This document shows, piece by piece, positions 23,330 through 36,780 of a stretch of DNA of 64,000 bases (within the stretch, counting starts at the first letter, position 1; every line of letters starts with the position of its first letter). Below the pieces are notes generated by a model, which saw only the letters and a program-made list of their open reading frames with translations, did not search any database and was not told the origin of the DNA. Source of the stretch: Xestospongia muta (taxonomy: Eukaryota; Porifera; Demospongiae; Haplosclerida; Petrosiidae); assembly GCA_963693285.1 (NCBI GenBank), contig OY848922.1, positions 3,274,923 through 3,338,922 of the forward strand, in the 5' to 3' direction. The translations under genes and the position numbers were made by a program.

Positions 23330-26300
23330 AGCTGATCTAAAGAGTTTAGTAAGTTTATCTGTCTTAAATAATTATACTAATAAAGTAGTGTAGATAGGTT
23401 AAACCTCTAAAATAAAGTCTTTAGAGCTTTTTGAAGTTAAAAAAGATTAGAAATTAACTGGGAAAACTGGTTAAATAAGCTGATCTAAACAGTTTAGTAA
23501 GTTTATCTGTCTTAAATTCACTAATAAAGTAGTCTAAATAGGTTAAAACTCTAAAATAAAGAGTTTAGAGCTTTTAGAAAGTTAAAAAAATTAGAAATTA
23601 AGTGACAAAATTGGTTAAATAAGCTGATCTAAAGAGTTTAGTAAGTTTATCTATCTTAAATATACTAATAAAGTAGTCTAAATAGGTTAAAACTCTAAAA
23701 TAAAATGTTTAGAGCTTTTTGAAAGTTAAAAAAGATTAGAAATTAAGTGTGAAAACTGGTTAAATAAGCTGATCTAAAGAGTTTAGTAAGTTTATCTGTC
23801 TTAAATATACTAAGAAAAGAGACGTAAATAGGTTAAATCTCTAAAATTAACAATTTAGAGTTTGTTAAAGTTAAAAAAGATTAGAAATTAAGTGTGAAAA
23901 CTGGTAAAATAAGCTGATCTAAAGAGTTTAGTAAGTTTATCTGTCTTAAATATACTAATAAAGTAGTCTAAATAGGTTAAAACTCTAAAATAAAGTGTTT
24001 AGAGCTTTTTCAAAGTTAAAAAAGATTTGAAATTAATTGTGAAAACTGATAAATAAGCTGATCTAAAGAGTTTAGTAAGTTTATCTGTCTTAAATATACT
24101 AATAAAGTAGTGTAGATAGGTTAAACCTCTAAAATAAAGTCTTTAGAGCTTTTTGAAGTTAAAAAAGATTAGAAATTAACTGGGAAAACTGGTTAAATAA
24201 GCTTATCTAAACAGTTTAGTAAGTTTATCTGTCTTAAATACACTAATAAAGTAGTCTAAATAGGTTAAAACTCTAAAATAAAGAGTTTAGAGCTTTTAGA
24301 AAGTTAAAAAAGATTAGAAATTAACTGACAAAATTGGTTAAATAAGCTGATCTAAAGAGTTTAGTAAGTTTATCTATCTTAAATATACTAATAAAGTAGT
24401 CTAAATAGGTTAAAACTCTAAAATAAAATGTTTAGAGCTTTTTGAAAGTTAAAAAAGATTAGAAATTAAGTGTGAAAACTGGTTAAATAAGCTGATCTAA
24501 AGAGTTTAGTAAGTTTATCTGTCTTATGTATACTAATAAAGTAGTCTAAATAGATTAAAACTCAAAAATAAAGTGTTAAGAGCTTTTTGAAAGTTAAAAA
24601 AGATTAGAAATTAAGTGTGAAAACTGGTTAAATAAGCTGATCTAAAGAGTTTAGTAAGTTTATCTGTCTTAATAATACTAATAAAGTACTCTAAATATGT
24701 TAAAACTCTAAAATAAAGAGTTTAGAGCTTTCTGAAAGTTAAGAATGATTAGAAATTAAGTGTGAAAACTGGTTAAATAAGCTGATCTAAAGAGTTTAGT
24801 AGGTTTATCTGTCTTAAATATACTAATAAAGTAGTCTAAATAGGTTAAAACTCTAAAATAAAGTGTTTAGAGCTTTGTGAAATTAAAAAAGATTAGAAAG
24901 TAACTGTGAAAACTGGTTAAATAAGCTGATCTAAAGAGTTTAGTAAGTTTATCTCTCTTAAATATACTAATAAAGTAGTCTAAATAGGTTAAAACTCTAA
25001 AATAAAGAGTTTAGAGCTTTTTGAAAGTTAAAAAAGATTAGAAACTAACTGTAAAAACTGGTTAAATTAGCGGATATAAAGAGTTTAGTAAGTTTATCTG
25101 TCTTAAATATACCAATAAAGAGGTCTAAATAGGTTAAAACTCAAAAATAAACAATTTAGAGCTTTTTGAAAGTTAAAAAAGATTAGAAATTAAGTGTGAA
25201 AACTGGTTAAATAAGGTGATCTAAAGAGTTTACTAATTTTATCTGTCTTAAATATACTAGTAAAGAGGTCTAAATAGGTTTAAACTCTAAAATAAACAAT
25301 TTAGAGCTTTTTGAGAGTTAAAAAAGATTAGAAACTAACTGTGAAAACTGGTTAAATTAGCGGATATAAAGAGTTTAGTAAGTTTATCTGTCTTAAATAT
25401 ACCAATAAAGAGGTCTAAATAGGTTAAAACTCAAAAATAAACAATTTAGAGCTTTTTGAAAGTTAAAAAAAATTAGAAATTAAGTGTGAAAACTGGTTAA
25501 ATAAGGTGATCTAAAGAGTTTACTAATTTTATCTGTTTAAAATATACTAGTAAAGAGGTCTAAATAGGTTTAAACTCTAAAATAAACAATTTAGAGCTTT
25601 TTGAGAGTTAAAAAAGATTAGAAACTAACTGTGAAAACTGGTTAAATTAGCGGATATAAAGAGTTTAGTAAGTTCATCTGTCTTAAATATACCAATAAAC
25701 AGGTCTAAATAGGTTAAAATTCTAAAATAAACAATTTGGAGCTTTTTGAAAGTTAAAAAAGATTAGAAATTAAGTGTGAAAACTGGTTAAATAAGCTGAT
25801 CTAAAGAGTTTAGTAAGTTTATCTGTCTTAAATATACTAATAAAGTAGTCTAAATAGGTTAAAACTCTAAAATAAACAATTTAGAGCTTTTTGAAAGTTA
25901 AAAAGATTAGAAATTAAGTGTGAAAACTGGTTAAATAAGCGGGTCTAAAGAGTTTAGTAAGTTTATCTGTCATAAATATACTAATAAAGTAGTCTAAATA
26001 GGTTAAAACTCAAAAATAAACAATTTAGAGCTTTTTGAAAGTTAAAAAAGATTAGAAATTAAGTGTGAAAACTGGTTAAATAAGGTGATCTAAAGAGTTT
26101 ACTAATTTTATCTGTCTTAAATATACTAGTAAAGAGGTCTAAATAGGTTTAAACTCTAAAATAAACAATTTAGAGCTTTTTGAGAGTTAAAAAAGATTAG
26201 AAACTAACTGTGAAAACTGGTTAAATTAGCGGATATAAAGAGTTTAGTAAGTTTATCTGTCTTAAATATACCAATAAAGAGGTCTAAATAGGTTAAAACT

Positions 26301-26955
26301 CAAAAATAAACAATTTAGAGCTTTTTGAAAGTTAAAAAAGATTAGAAATTAAGTGTGAAAACTGGTTAAATAAGGTGATCTAAAGAGTTTACTAATTTTA
26401 TCTGTCTTAAATATACTAGTAAAGAGGTCTAAATAGGTTTAAACTCTAAAATAAACAATTTAGAGCTTTTTGAGAGTTAAAAAAGATTAGAAACTAACTG
26501 TGAAAACTGGTTAAATTAGCGGATATAAAGAGTTTAGTAAGTTCATCTGTCTTAAATATACCAATAAACAGGTCTAAATAGGTTAAAATTCTAAAATAAA
26601 CAATTTGGAGCTTTTTGAAAGTTAAAAAAGATTAGAAATTAAGTGTGAAAACTGGTTAAATAAGCTGATCTAAAGAGTTTAGTAAGTTTATCTGTCTTAA
26701 ATATACTAATAAAGTAGTCTAAATAGGTTAAAACTCTAAAATAAACAATTTAGAGCTTTTTGAAAGTTAAAAAGATTAGAAATTAAGTGTGAAAACTGGT
26801 TAAATAAGCGGGTCTAAAGAGTTTAGTAAGTTTATCTGTCATAAATATACTAATAAAGTAGTCTAAATTGGTTAAAACTCTAAAATAAAGAGTTTAGAGC
26901 TTTTCGAAAGTTAAAAAAGATTAGAAATTAATTGTAAAAACTGCTTAAATAAGCT
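23330..26955 (+). repeat. 25-mer HOR, copy 1 (3622 bp)
   Basis: Markers recurring 3622 bp downstream: ATTATACTAA (a 4-bp AATT insertion unit) 23371/26993, CTTAAATTCA 23511/27133, AGTGACAAAA 23601/27223, GACGTAAATA 23821/27443, GCTTATCTAA 24201/27823, AATAATACTA 24671/28293 and AGTTCATCTG 25671/29293. The constant offset over almost 6 kb means essentially no net indels. The last part of this copy includes a 6-mer duplication that copy 2 lacks. Confidence 0.93.
25080..26820 (+). repeat. 6-mer HOR, 869 bp, two copies nested in the 25-mer
   Basis: AGTTCATCTG at 25671 and 26540, and ATAAATATAC (after TCTGTC) at 25972 and 26841, are 869 bp apart. The second of each pair is also matched 2753 bp further on (29293 and 29594) in HOR copy 2. 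The order of the markers shows that the 6-mer duplicated only in copy 1, or was lost from copy 2. Confidence 0.9.
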
Positions 26956-29700
26956 GATCTAAAGAGTTTAGTAAGTTTATCTGTCTTAAATAATTATACT
27001 AATAAAGTAGTGTAGATAGGTTAAACCTCTAAAATAAAGTCTTTAGAGCTTTTTGAAGTTAAAAAAGATTAGAAATTAACTGGGAAAACTGGTTAAATAA
27101 GCTGATCTAAACAGTTTAGTAAGTTTATCTGTCTTAAATTCACTAATAAAGTAGTCTAAATAGGTTAAAACTCTAAAATAAAGAGTTTAGAGCTTTTAGA
27201 AAGTTAAAAAAATTAGAAATTAAGTGACAAAATTGGTTAAATAAGCTGATCTAAAGAGTTTAGTAAGTTTATCTATCTTAAATATACTAATAAAGTAGTC
27301 TAAATAGGTTAAAACTCTAAAATAAAATGTTTAGAGCTTTTTGAAAGTTAAAAAAGATTAGAAATTAAGTGTGAAAACTGGTTAAATAAGCTGATCTAAA
27401 GAGTTTAGTAAGTTTATCTGTCTTAAATATACTAAGAAAAGAGACGTAAATAGGTTAAATCTCTAAAATTAACAATTTAGAGTTTGTTAAAGTTAAAAAA
27501 GATTAGAAATTAAGTGTGAAAACTGGTAAAATAAGCTGATCTAAAGAGTTTAGTAAGTTTATCTGTCTTAAATATACTAATAAAGTAGTCTAAATAGGTT
27601 AAAACTCTAAAATAAAGTGTTTAGAGCTTTTTCAAAGTTAAAAAAGATTTGAAATTAATTGTGAAAACTGATAAATAAGCTGATCTAAAGAGTTTAGTAA
27701 GTTTATCTGTCTTAAATATACTAATAAAGTAGTGTAGATAGGTTAAACCTCTAAAATAAAGTCTTTAGAGCTTTTTGAAGTTAAAAAAGATTAGAAATTA
27801 ACTGGGAAAACTGGTTAAATAAGCTTATCTAAACAGTTTAGTAAGTTTATCTGTCTTAAATACACTAATAAAGTAGTCTAAATAGGTTAAAACTCTAAAA
27901 TAAAGAGTTTAGAGCTTTTAGAAAGTTAAAAAAGATTAGAAATTAACTGACAAAATTGGTTAAATAAGCTGATCTAAAGAGTTTAGTAAGTTTATCTATC
28001 TTAAATATACTAATAAAGTAGTCTAAATAGGTTAAAACTCTAAAATAAAATGTTTAGAGCTTTTTGAAAGTTAAAAAAGATTAGAAATTAAGTGTGAAAA
28101 CTGGTTAAATAAGCTGATCTAAAGAGTTTAGTAAGTTTATCTGTCTTAAGTATACTAATAAAGTAGTCTAAATAGATTAAAACTCAAAAATAAAGTGTTA
28201 AGAGCTTTTTGAAAGTTAAAAAAGATTAGAAATTAAGTGTGAAAACTGGTTAAATAAGCTGATCTAAAGAGTTTAGTAAGTTTATCTGTCTTAATAATAC
28301 TAATAAAGTAGTCTAAATATGTTAAAACTCTAAAATAAAGAGTTTAGAGCTTTCTGAAAGTTAAGAATGATTAGAAATTAAGTGTGAAAACTGGTTAAAT
28401 AAGCTGATCTAAAGAGTTTAGTAGGTTTATCTGTCTTAAATATACTAATAAAGTAGTCTAAATAGGTTAAAACTCTAAAATAAAGTGTTTAGAGCTTTGT
28501 GAAATTAAAAAAGATTAGAAAGTAACTGTGAAAACTGGTTAAATAAGCTGATCTAAAGAGTTTAGTAAGTTTATCTCTCTTAAATATACTAATAAAGTAG
28601 TCTAAATAGGTTAAAACTCTAAAATAAAGAGTTTAGAGCTTTTTGAAAGTTAAAAAAGATTAGAAACTAACTGTAAAAACTGGTTAAATTAGCGGATATA
28701 AAGAGTTTAGTAAGTTTATCTGTCTTAAATATACCAATAAAGAGGTCTAAATAGGTTAAAACTCAAAAATAAACAATTTAGAGCTTTTTGAAAGTTAAAA
28801 AAGATTAGAAATTAAGTGTGAAAACTGGTTAAATAAGGTGATCTAAAGAGTTTACTAATTTTATCTGTCTTAAATATACTAGTAAAGAGGTCTAAATAGG
28901 TTTAAACTCTAAAATAAACAATTTAGAGCTTTTTGAGAGTTAAAAAAGATTAGAAACTAACTGTGAAAACTGGTTAAATTAGCGGATATAAAGAGTTTAG
29001 TAAGTTTATCTGTCTTAAATATACCAATAAAGAGGTCTAAATAGGTTAAAACTCAAAAATAAACAATTTAGAGCTTTTTGAAAGTTAAAAAAGATTAGAA
29101 ATTAAGTGTGAAAACTGGTTAAATAAGGTGATCTAAAGAGTTTACTAATTTTATCTGTCTTAAATATACTAGTAAAGAGGTCTAAATAGGTTTAAACTCT
29201 AAAATAAACAATTTAGAGCTTTTTGAGAGTTAAAAAAGATTAGAAACTAACTGTGAAAACTGGTTAAATTAGCGGATATAAAGAGTTTAGTAAGTTCATC
29301 TGTCTTAAATATACCAATAAACAGGTCTAAATAGGTTAAAATTCTAAAATAAACAATTTGGAGCTTTTTGAAAGTTAAAAAAGATTAGAAATTAAGTGTG
29401 AAAACTGGTTAAATAAGCTGATCTAAAGAGTTTAGTAAGTTTATCTGTCTTAAATATACTAATAAAGTAGTCTAAATAGGTTAAAACTCTAAAATAAACA
29501 ATTTAGAGCTTTTTGAAAGTTAAAAAGATTAGAAATTAAGTGTGAAAACTGGTTAAATAAGCGGGTCTAAAGAGTTTAGTAAGTTTATCTGTCATAAATA
29601 TACTAATAAAGTAGTCTAAATTGGTTAAAACTCTAAAATAAAGAGTTTAGAGCTTTTCGAAAGTTAAAAAAGATTAGAAATTAATTGTAAAAACTGCTTA
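26956..29700 (+). repeat. 25-mer HOR, copy 2 (partial, 19 monomers)
   Basis: Second copy of the 3622-bp block. It ends with ATTGTAAAAACTGCTTAAA and then switches into monomers resembling 18.3-19.2 kb (GACTTTAGTAAGTTTATGTG at about 29,717), instead of repeating again. Only the single version of the 6-mer segment is present. Confidence 0.9.
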
Positions 29701-30379
29701 AATAAGCTGATCTAAAGACTTTAGTAAGTTTATGTGTCTTAAATATACTAATAAAGTAGTGTAAATAAGTTAAAACTCTAAAATAAAGATTTTAGACCTT
29801 TTTGAAAGTTAAAAAAGATTAGAAATTGACTGTGAAAACTGGTTAAATAAGCTGATCTAAAGAGTTTAGTAAGTTTATCTGTCTTAAATATACTAATAAA
29901 GTAGTCTAAATAGGTTAAAACTCTAAAATAAAGTGTTTAGAGCTTTTTGAAAGTTAAGAAAGATTAGAAATTAAGTGTGAAAACTGGTTAAATAAGCTGA
30001 TCTAAAGAGTTTAGTAAGTTTATCTGTCTTAAATATACTAATAAAGTAGTCTAAATAGGTTAAAACTCTAAAATAAAGACTTTAGAGCTTTTTGAAAGTT
30101 AAAAAAGATTAGAAATTAACTGTGAAAACTGGTTAAATAAGCTGATCTAAAGAGTTTAGTAAGTTTATCTGTCTTAAATATACTAATAAAGATGCCTAAA
30201 TAGGTTAAAACTCTAAAATAAACAATTTAGAGCTTTTTGAAAGTTAAAAAATATTAGAAATTAAGTGTGAAAACTGGTTAAATAAGCTGATCTAAAGAGT
30301 TTAGTAAGTTTATCTGTCTTAAATAAACTAATAAAATAGTCTAAATAGGTTAAAACTCTAAAATAAAGAGTTTAGAGCT

Positions 30380-32300
30380 TTTTGAAAGTTAAAAAAGATT
30401 AGAAATTAAGTGTGAAAACTGGTTAAATAAGCTGATCTAAAGAGTTTAGTAAGTTTATCTGTCTTAAATATACTAAGAAAAGAGACGTAAATAGGTTAAA
30501 TCTCTAAAATTAACAATTTAGAGTTTGTTAAAGTTAAAAAAGATTAGAAATTAAGTGTGAAAACTGGTAAAATAAGCTGATCTAAAGAGTTTAGTAAGTT
30601 TATCTGTCTTAAATATACTAATAAAATAGTCTAAATAGGTTAAAACTCTAAAATAAAGTGTTTAGAGCTTTTTCAAAGTTAAAAAAGATTTGAAATTAAT
30701 TGTGAAAACTGATAAATAAGCTGATCTAAAGAGTTTAGTAAGTTTATCTGTCTTAAATATACTAATAAAGTAGTGTAGATAAGTTAAACCTCTAAAATAA
30801 AGTCTTTAGAGCTTTTTGAAGTTAAAAAAGATTAGAAATTAACTGGGAAAACTGGTTAAATACGCTTATCTAAACAGTTTAGTAAGTTTATCTGTCTTAA
30901 ATACACTAATAAAGTAGTCTAAATAGGTTAAAACTCTAAAATAAAGAGTTTAGAGCTTTTAGAAAGTTAAAAAAGATTAGAAATTAACTGACAAAATTGG
31001 TTAAATAAGCTGATCTAAAGAGTTTAGTAAGTTTATCTATCTTAAATATACTAATAAAGTAGTCTAAATAGGTTAAAACTCTAAAATAAAATGTTTAGAG
31101 CTTTTTGAAAGTTAAAAAAGATTAGAAATTAAGTGTGAAAACTGGTTAAATAAGCTGATCTAAAGAGTTTAGTAAGTTTATCTGTCTTAAGTATACTAAT
31201 AAAGTAGTCTAAATAGATTAAAACTCAAAAATAAAGTGTTAAGAGCTTTTTGAAAGTTAAAAAAGATTAGAAATTAAGTGTGAAAACTGGTTAAATAAGC
31301 TGATCTAAAGAGTTTAGTAAGTTTATCTGTCTTAAATATACTAATAAAGTATTCTAAATATGTTAAAACTCTAAAATAAAGAGTTTAGAGCTTTCTGAAA
31401 GTTAAGAAAGATTAGAAATTAAGTGTGAAAACTGGTTAAATAAGCTGATCTAAAGAGTTTAGTAGGTTTATCTGTCTTAAATATACTAATAAAGTAGTCT
31501 AAATAGATTAAAACTCAAAAATAAAGTGTTAAGAGCTTTTTGAAAGTTAAAAAAGATTAGAAATTAAGTGTGAAAACTGGTTAAATAAGCTGATCTAAAG
31601 AGTTTAGTAAGTTTATCTGTCTTAAATATACTAATAAAGTATTCTAAATATGTTAAAACTCTAAAATAAAGAGTTTAGAGCTTTCTGAAAGTTAAGAAAG
31701 ATTAGAAATTAAGTGTGAAAACTGGTTAAATAAGCTGATCTAAACAGTTTAGTAGGTTTATCTGTCTTAAATATACTAATAAAGTAGTCTAAATAGGTTA
31801 AAACTCTAAAATAAAGTGTTTAGAGCTTTGTGAAATTAAAAAAGATTAGAAAGTAACTGTGAAAACTGGTTAAATAAGCTGATCTAAAGAGTTTAGTAAG
31901 TTTATCTGTCTTAAATATACTAATAAAGTAGTCTAAATAGGTTAAAACTCTAAAATAAAGAGTTTAGAGCTTTTTGAAAGTTAAAAAAGATTAGAAACTA
32001 ACTGTGAAAACTGGTTAAATTAGCGGATATAAAGAGTTTAGTAAGTTTATCTGTCTTAAATATATCAATAAAGAGGTCTAAATAGGTTAAAACTCTAAAA
32101 TAAACAATTTCGAGCTTTTTGAAAGTTTAAAAAGATTAGAAATTAAGTGTGAAAACTGGTTAAATAAGGTGATCTAAAGAGTTTAGTAATTTTATCTGTC
32201 TTAAATATACTAATAAAGAGGTCTAAATAGGTTAAAACTCTAAAATAAACAATTTAGAGCTTTTTGAAAGTTAAAAAAGATTAGAAATTAAGTGTGAAAA
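30380..32300 (+). repeat. 25-mer HOR, copy 3 (partial, with a dimer insertion)
   Basis: GACGTAAATA at 30484, GCTTATC at 30864 and GTCTTAAG at 31184 are each 3041 bp after their counterparts in copy 2. From about 31.5 kb the offset becomes 3331 bp (TAGAGCTTTG 28490/31821), exactly 290 bp more, because a two-monomer unit has duplicated here (ATTCTAAATA at 31351 and 31641). Confidence 0.87.
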
Positions 32301-33660
32301 CTGGTTAAATAAGCGGGTCTAAAGAGTTTAGTAAGTTTATCTGTCTTAAATATACTAATAAAGTAGTCTAAATTGGTTAAAACTCTAAAATGAAGTGTTA
32401 AGCGCATTTTGAAAGTTAAAAAAATTAGAAATTAACTGTGAAAACTGGTTAAATAAGGTGATCTAAAGAGTTTAGTAAGTTTATCTGTCTTAAATATACG
32501 AATAAAGATGCCTAAATAGGTTAAAACTCTAAAATAAACAATTTAGAGCTTTTTGAAAGTTAAAAAATATTAGAAATTAAGTGTGAAAACTGGTTAAATA
32601 AGGTGATCTAAAGAGTTTAGTAAGTTTATCTGTCTTAAATAAACTAATAAAGTATTCTAAATATGTTAAAACTCTAAAATAAAGAGTTTAGAGCTTTCTG
32701 AAAGTTAAGAAAGATTAGAAATTAAGTGTGAAAACTGGTTAAATAAGCTGATCTAAAGAGTTTAGTAAGTTTATCTGTCTTAAATATACTAATAAAGTAT
32801 TCTAAATATGTTAAAACTCTAAAATAAAGAGTTTAGAGCTTTCTGAAAGTTAAGAAAGATTAGAAATTAAGTGTGAAAACTGGTTAAATAAGCTGATCTA
32901 AAGAGTTTAGTAGGTTTATCTGTCTTAAATATACTAATAAAGTAGTCTAAATAGATTAAAACTCAAAAATAAAGTGTTAAGAGCTTTTTGAAAGTTAAAA
33001 AAGATTAGAAATTAAGTGTGAAAACTGGTTAAATAAGCTGATCTAAAGAGTTTAGTAAGTTTATCTGTCTTAAATATACTAATAAAGTATTCTAAATATG
33101 TTAAAACTCTAAAATAAAGAGTTTAGAGCTTTCTGAAAGTTAAGAAAGATTAGAAATTAAGTGTGAAAACTGGTTAAATAAGCTGATCTAAACAGTTTAG
33201 TAGTTTTATCTGTCTTAAATATACTAATAAAGTAGTCTAAATAGGTTAAAACTCTAAAATAAAGTGTTTAGAGCTTTGTGAAATTAAAAAAGATTAGAAA
33301 GTAACTGTGAAAACTGGTTAAATAAGCTGATCTAAAGAGTTTAGTAAGTTTATCTGTCTTAAATATACTAATAAAGTAGTCTAAATAGGTTAAAACTCTA
33401 AAATAAAGAGTTTAGAGCTTTTTGAAAGTTAAAAAAGATTAGAAACTAACTGTGAAAACTGGTTAAATTAGCGGATATAAAGAGTTTAGTAAGTTTATCT
33501 GTCTTAAATATATCAATAAAGAGGTCTAAATAGGTTAAAACTCTAAAATAAACAATTTCGAGCTTTTTGAAAGTTTAAAAAGATTAGAAATTAAGTGTGA
33601 AAACTGGTTAAATAAGGTGATCTAAAGAGTTTAGTAATTTTATCTGTCTTAAATATACGA
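31351..33660 (+). repeat. 10-mer HOR, 1448 bp, two copies
   Basis: ATTCTAAATATG at 31351/32799 and 31641/33089, and TATATCAATA at 32061/33509, recur at 1448 bp. An extra ATTCTAAATA unit at 32654 precedes the second copy by one monomer. The second copy ends near 33,650, where it jumps to the ATACGAATAAAGATGCC type seen at about 32,497; it is therefore two monomers shorter. Confidence 0.87.
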
Positions 33661-34419
33661 ATAAAGATGCCTAAATAGGTTAAAACTCTAAAATAAACAA
33701 TTTAGAGCTTTTTGAAAGTTAAAAAATATTAGAAATTAAGTGTGAAAACTGGTTAAATAAGGTGATCTAAAGAGTTTAGTAAGTTTATCTGTCTTCAATA
33801 AACTAATAAAGTAGTCTAAATAGGTTGAAACTCTAAAATAAAGAGTTTAGACCTTTTTGAAAGTTAAAAAAGATTAGAAATTAAGTGTGAAACTGGTTAA
33901 ATAAGCTGATCTAAAGAGTTTAGTAAGTTTATCTGTCTTAAATATACTAATAAAGTAGTGTAGATAGGTTAAACCTCTAAAATAAAGAGTTTAGAGCCAT
34001 TTTAAGGTAAAAAAGATTACAAATTAAGTGTGAAAACTGGTTAAACATAAGCTGATCTAAAGAGTTTAGTAAGTTTATCTGTCTTAAATATACAAATAAA
34101 CAGGTCTAAATAGGTTAAAACTCTAAAATAAACAATTTAGAGCTTTTTGAAAGTTAAAAGAGATTAGAAATTAAGTGTGAAAACTGGTTAAATAAGCGGG
34201 TCTAAAGAGTTTAGTAAGTTTATCTGTCTTAAATATACTAATAAAGTAGTCTAAATAGATTAAAACTCAAAAATAAAGTGTTAAGAGCTTTTTGAAAGTT
34301 AAAAAAGATTAGAAATTAAGTGTGAAAACTGGTTAAATAAGCTGATCTAAAGAGTTTAGTAAGTTTATCTGTCTTAAATATACTAATAAAGTAGTCTAAA
34401 TAGGTTAAAACTCTAAAAT

Positions 34420-36780
34420 AAAGAGATTAGAGCTTTCTGAAAGTTAAGAAAGATTAGAAATTAAGAGTGAAAACTGGTTAAATAAGCTGATCTAAAGAGT
34501 TTAGTAGGTTTATCTGTCTTAAATATACTAATAAAGTAGTCTAAATAGGTTAAAACTCTAAAATAAAGTGTTTAGAACTTTGTGAAATTAAAATAGATTA
34601 GAAAGTAACTGTGAAAAGTGGTTAAATAAGCTGATCTAAAGAGTTTAGCAAGTTTATCTGTCTTAAATATACTAATAAAGTAGTCTAAATAGGTTAAAAC
34701 TCTAAAATAAAGTGTTTAGAGCTTTTTGAAAGTTAAAAAAGATTAGAAATTAAGTGTGAAAACTGGTTAAATAAGCTGATCTAAAGAGTTTAGTAAGTTT
34801 ATCTGTCTTAAATATACTAATAAAGTAGTCTAAATAGGTTAAAACTCTAAAATAAAAAGTGTAGAGCTTTTTGAAAGTTAAAAATGATTAGAAACTAACT
34901 GTGAAAACTAGTTAAATTAGCGGATATAAAGAGTTTAGTAAGTTTATCTGTCTTAAATATACCAATAAAGAGGTCTAAATAGGTTAAAACTCTAAAATAA
35001 ACAATTTAGAGCTTTTTGAAAGTTAAAAATGATTAGAAATGAAGTTCGAAAACTGGTTAAATAAGCTGATCTAAAGAGTTTAGTAAGTTTATCTGTCTTA
35101 AATATGCTAATAAAGAGGTCTAAAAAGGTTAAAACTCTAAAAAAACAATTTAGAGCTTTTTGAAAGTTAAAAAAGATTAGAAATTAAGTGTGAAAACTGG
35201 TTAAATAAGCTGATCTAAAGAGTTTAGTAAGTTTATCTGTCTTAAATATAATAATAAAGAGGTCTAAATAGGTTAAATCTCTAAAATAAACAATTCAGAG
35301 CTTTTTGAAAGTTAAAAAAGATTAGAAATGAAGTGTGAAACCTGGTTAAATAAGCTGATCTAAAGAGTTTAGTAAGTTTATCTGTCTTAAATATACTAAT
35401 AAAGAGGTCTAAATAGGTTAAAACTCTAAAATAAACAATTTAGAGCTTTTTCACAGTTAAAAAAGATTAGAAATTAAGTGTGAAAACTGGTTAAATAAGC
35501 TGATCTAAAGAGTTTAGTAAGTTTATCTGTCTTAAATATACTAATAAAGTAGTCTAAATAGGTTAAAGCTCTAAAATAAACAATTTAGAGCTTATTGAAA
35601 GTTAAAAAAGATTAGAAATTAAGAGTGAAAACTGGTTAAATAAGCTGATCTAAAGAGTTTAGTAGGTTTATCTGTCTTAAATATACTAATAAAGTAGTCT
35701 AAATAGGTTAAAACTCTAAAATAAAGTGTTTAGAACTTTGTGAAATTAAAATAGATTAGAAAGTAACTGTGAAAAGTGGTTAAATAAGCTGATCTAAAGA
35801 GTTTAGCAAGTTTATCTGTCTTAAATATACTAATAAAGTAGTCTAAATAGGTTAAAACTCTAAAATAAAGAGTTTAGAGCTTTTTGAAAGTTAAAAAAGA
35901 TTAGAAATTAAGTGTGAAAACTGGTTAAATAAGCTGATCTAAAGAGTTTAGTAAGTTTATCTGTCTTAAATATACTAATAAAGTAGTCTAAATAGGTTAA
36001 AACTCTAAAATAAAGAGTGTAGAGCTTTTTGAAAATTAAAAATGATTAGAAACTAACTGTGAAAACTAGTTAAATTAGCGGATATAAAGAGTTTAGTAAG
36101 TTTATCTGTCTTAAATATACCAATAAAGAGGTCTAAATAGGTTAAAACTCTAAAATAAACAATTTAGAGCTTTTTGAAGTTAAAAATGATTAGAAATTAA
36201 GTGTGAAAACTGGTTAAATAAGCTGATCTAAAGAGTTTAGTAAGTTTATCTGTCTTAAATATGCTAATAAAGAGGTCTAAAAAGGTTAAAACTCTAAAAA
36301 AACAATTTAGAGCTTTTTGAAAGTTAAAAAAGATTAGAAATTAAGTGTGAAAACTGGTTAAATAAGCTGATCTAAAGAGTTTAGTAAGTTTATCTGTCTT
36401 AAATATAATAATAAAGAGGTCTAAATAGGTTAAAACTCTAAAATAAACAATTCAGAGCTTTTTGAAAGTTAAAAAAGATTAGAAATGAAGTGTGAAACCT
36501 GGTTAAATAAGCTGATCTAAAGAGTTTAGTAAGTTTATCTGTCTTAAATATACTAATAAAGAGGTCTAAATAGGTTAAAACTCTAAAATAAACAATTTAG
36601 AGCTTTTTCAACGTTAAAAAAGATTAGAAATTAAGTGTGAAAACTGGTTAAATAAGCTGATCTAAAGAGTTTAGTAAGTTTATCTGACTTAAATATACTA
36701 ATAAAGAGGTCTAAATAGGTTAAAACTCTAAAATAAACAATTTAGAGCATTTTCACAGTTAAAAAAGATTAGAAATGAAG
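34420..36780 (+). repeat. 8-mer HOR, 1158 bp, two copies
   Basis: TTTAGAACTT at 34571/35729 and GAAACTAACT at 34891/36049 are 1158 bp apart; AAATATAATAATAAAG at 35244/36401 is 1157 bp apart. Shared rare variants include AAATAGATTAGAAAG, GAAAAGTGG and GAAGTGTGAAACCTGG. The last of these appears once more 290 bp later (about 36,773), an extra dimer duplication at the right end. Confidence 0.88.

Noticed and set aside
10551..29700. Long near-identical blocks as an assembly artefact
   Set aside because: Copies differ by scattered substitutions and by whole-monomer indels, as expected of real divergence. Some copy-number error cannot be excluded without long reads, but artefact is not needed to explain the pattern.
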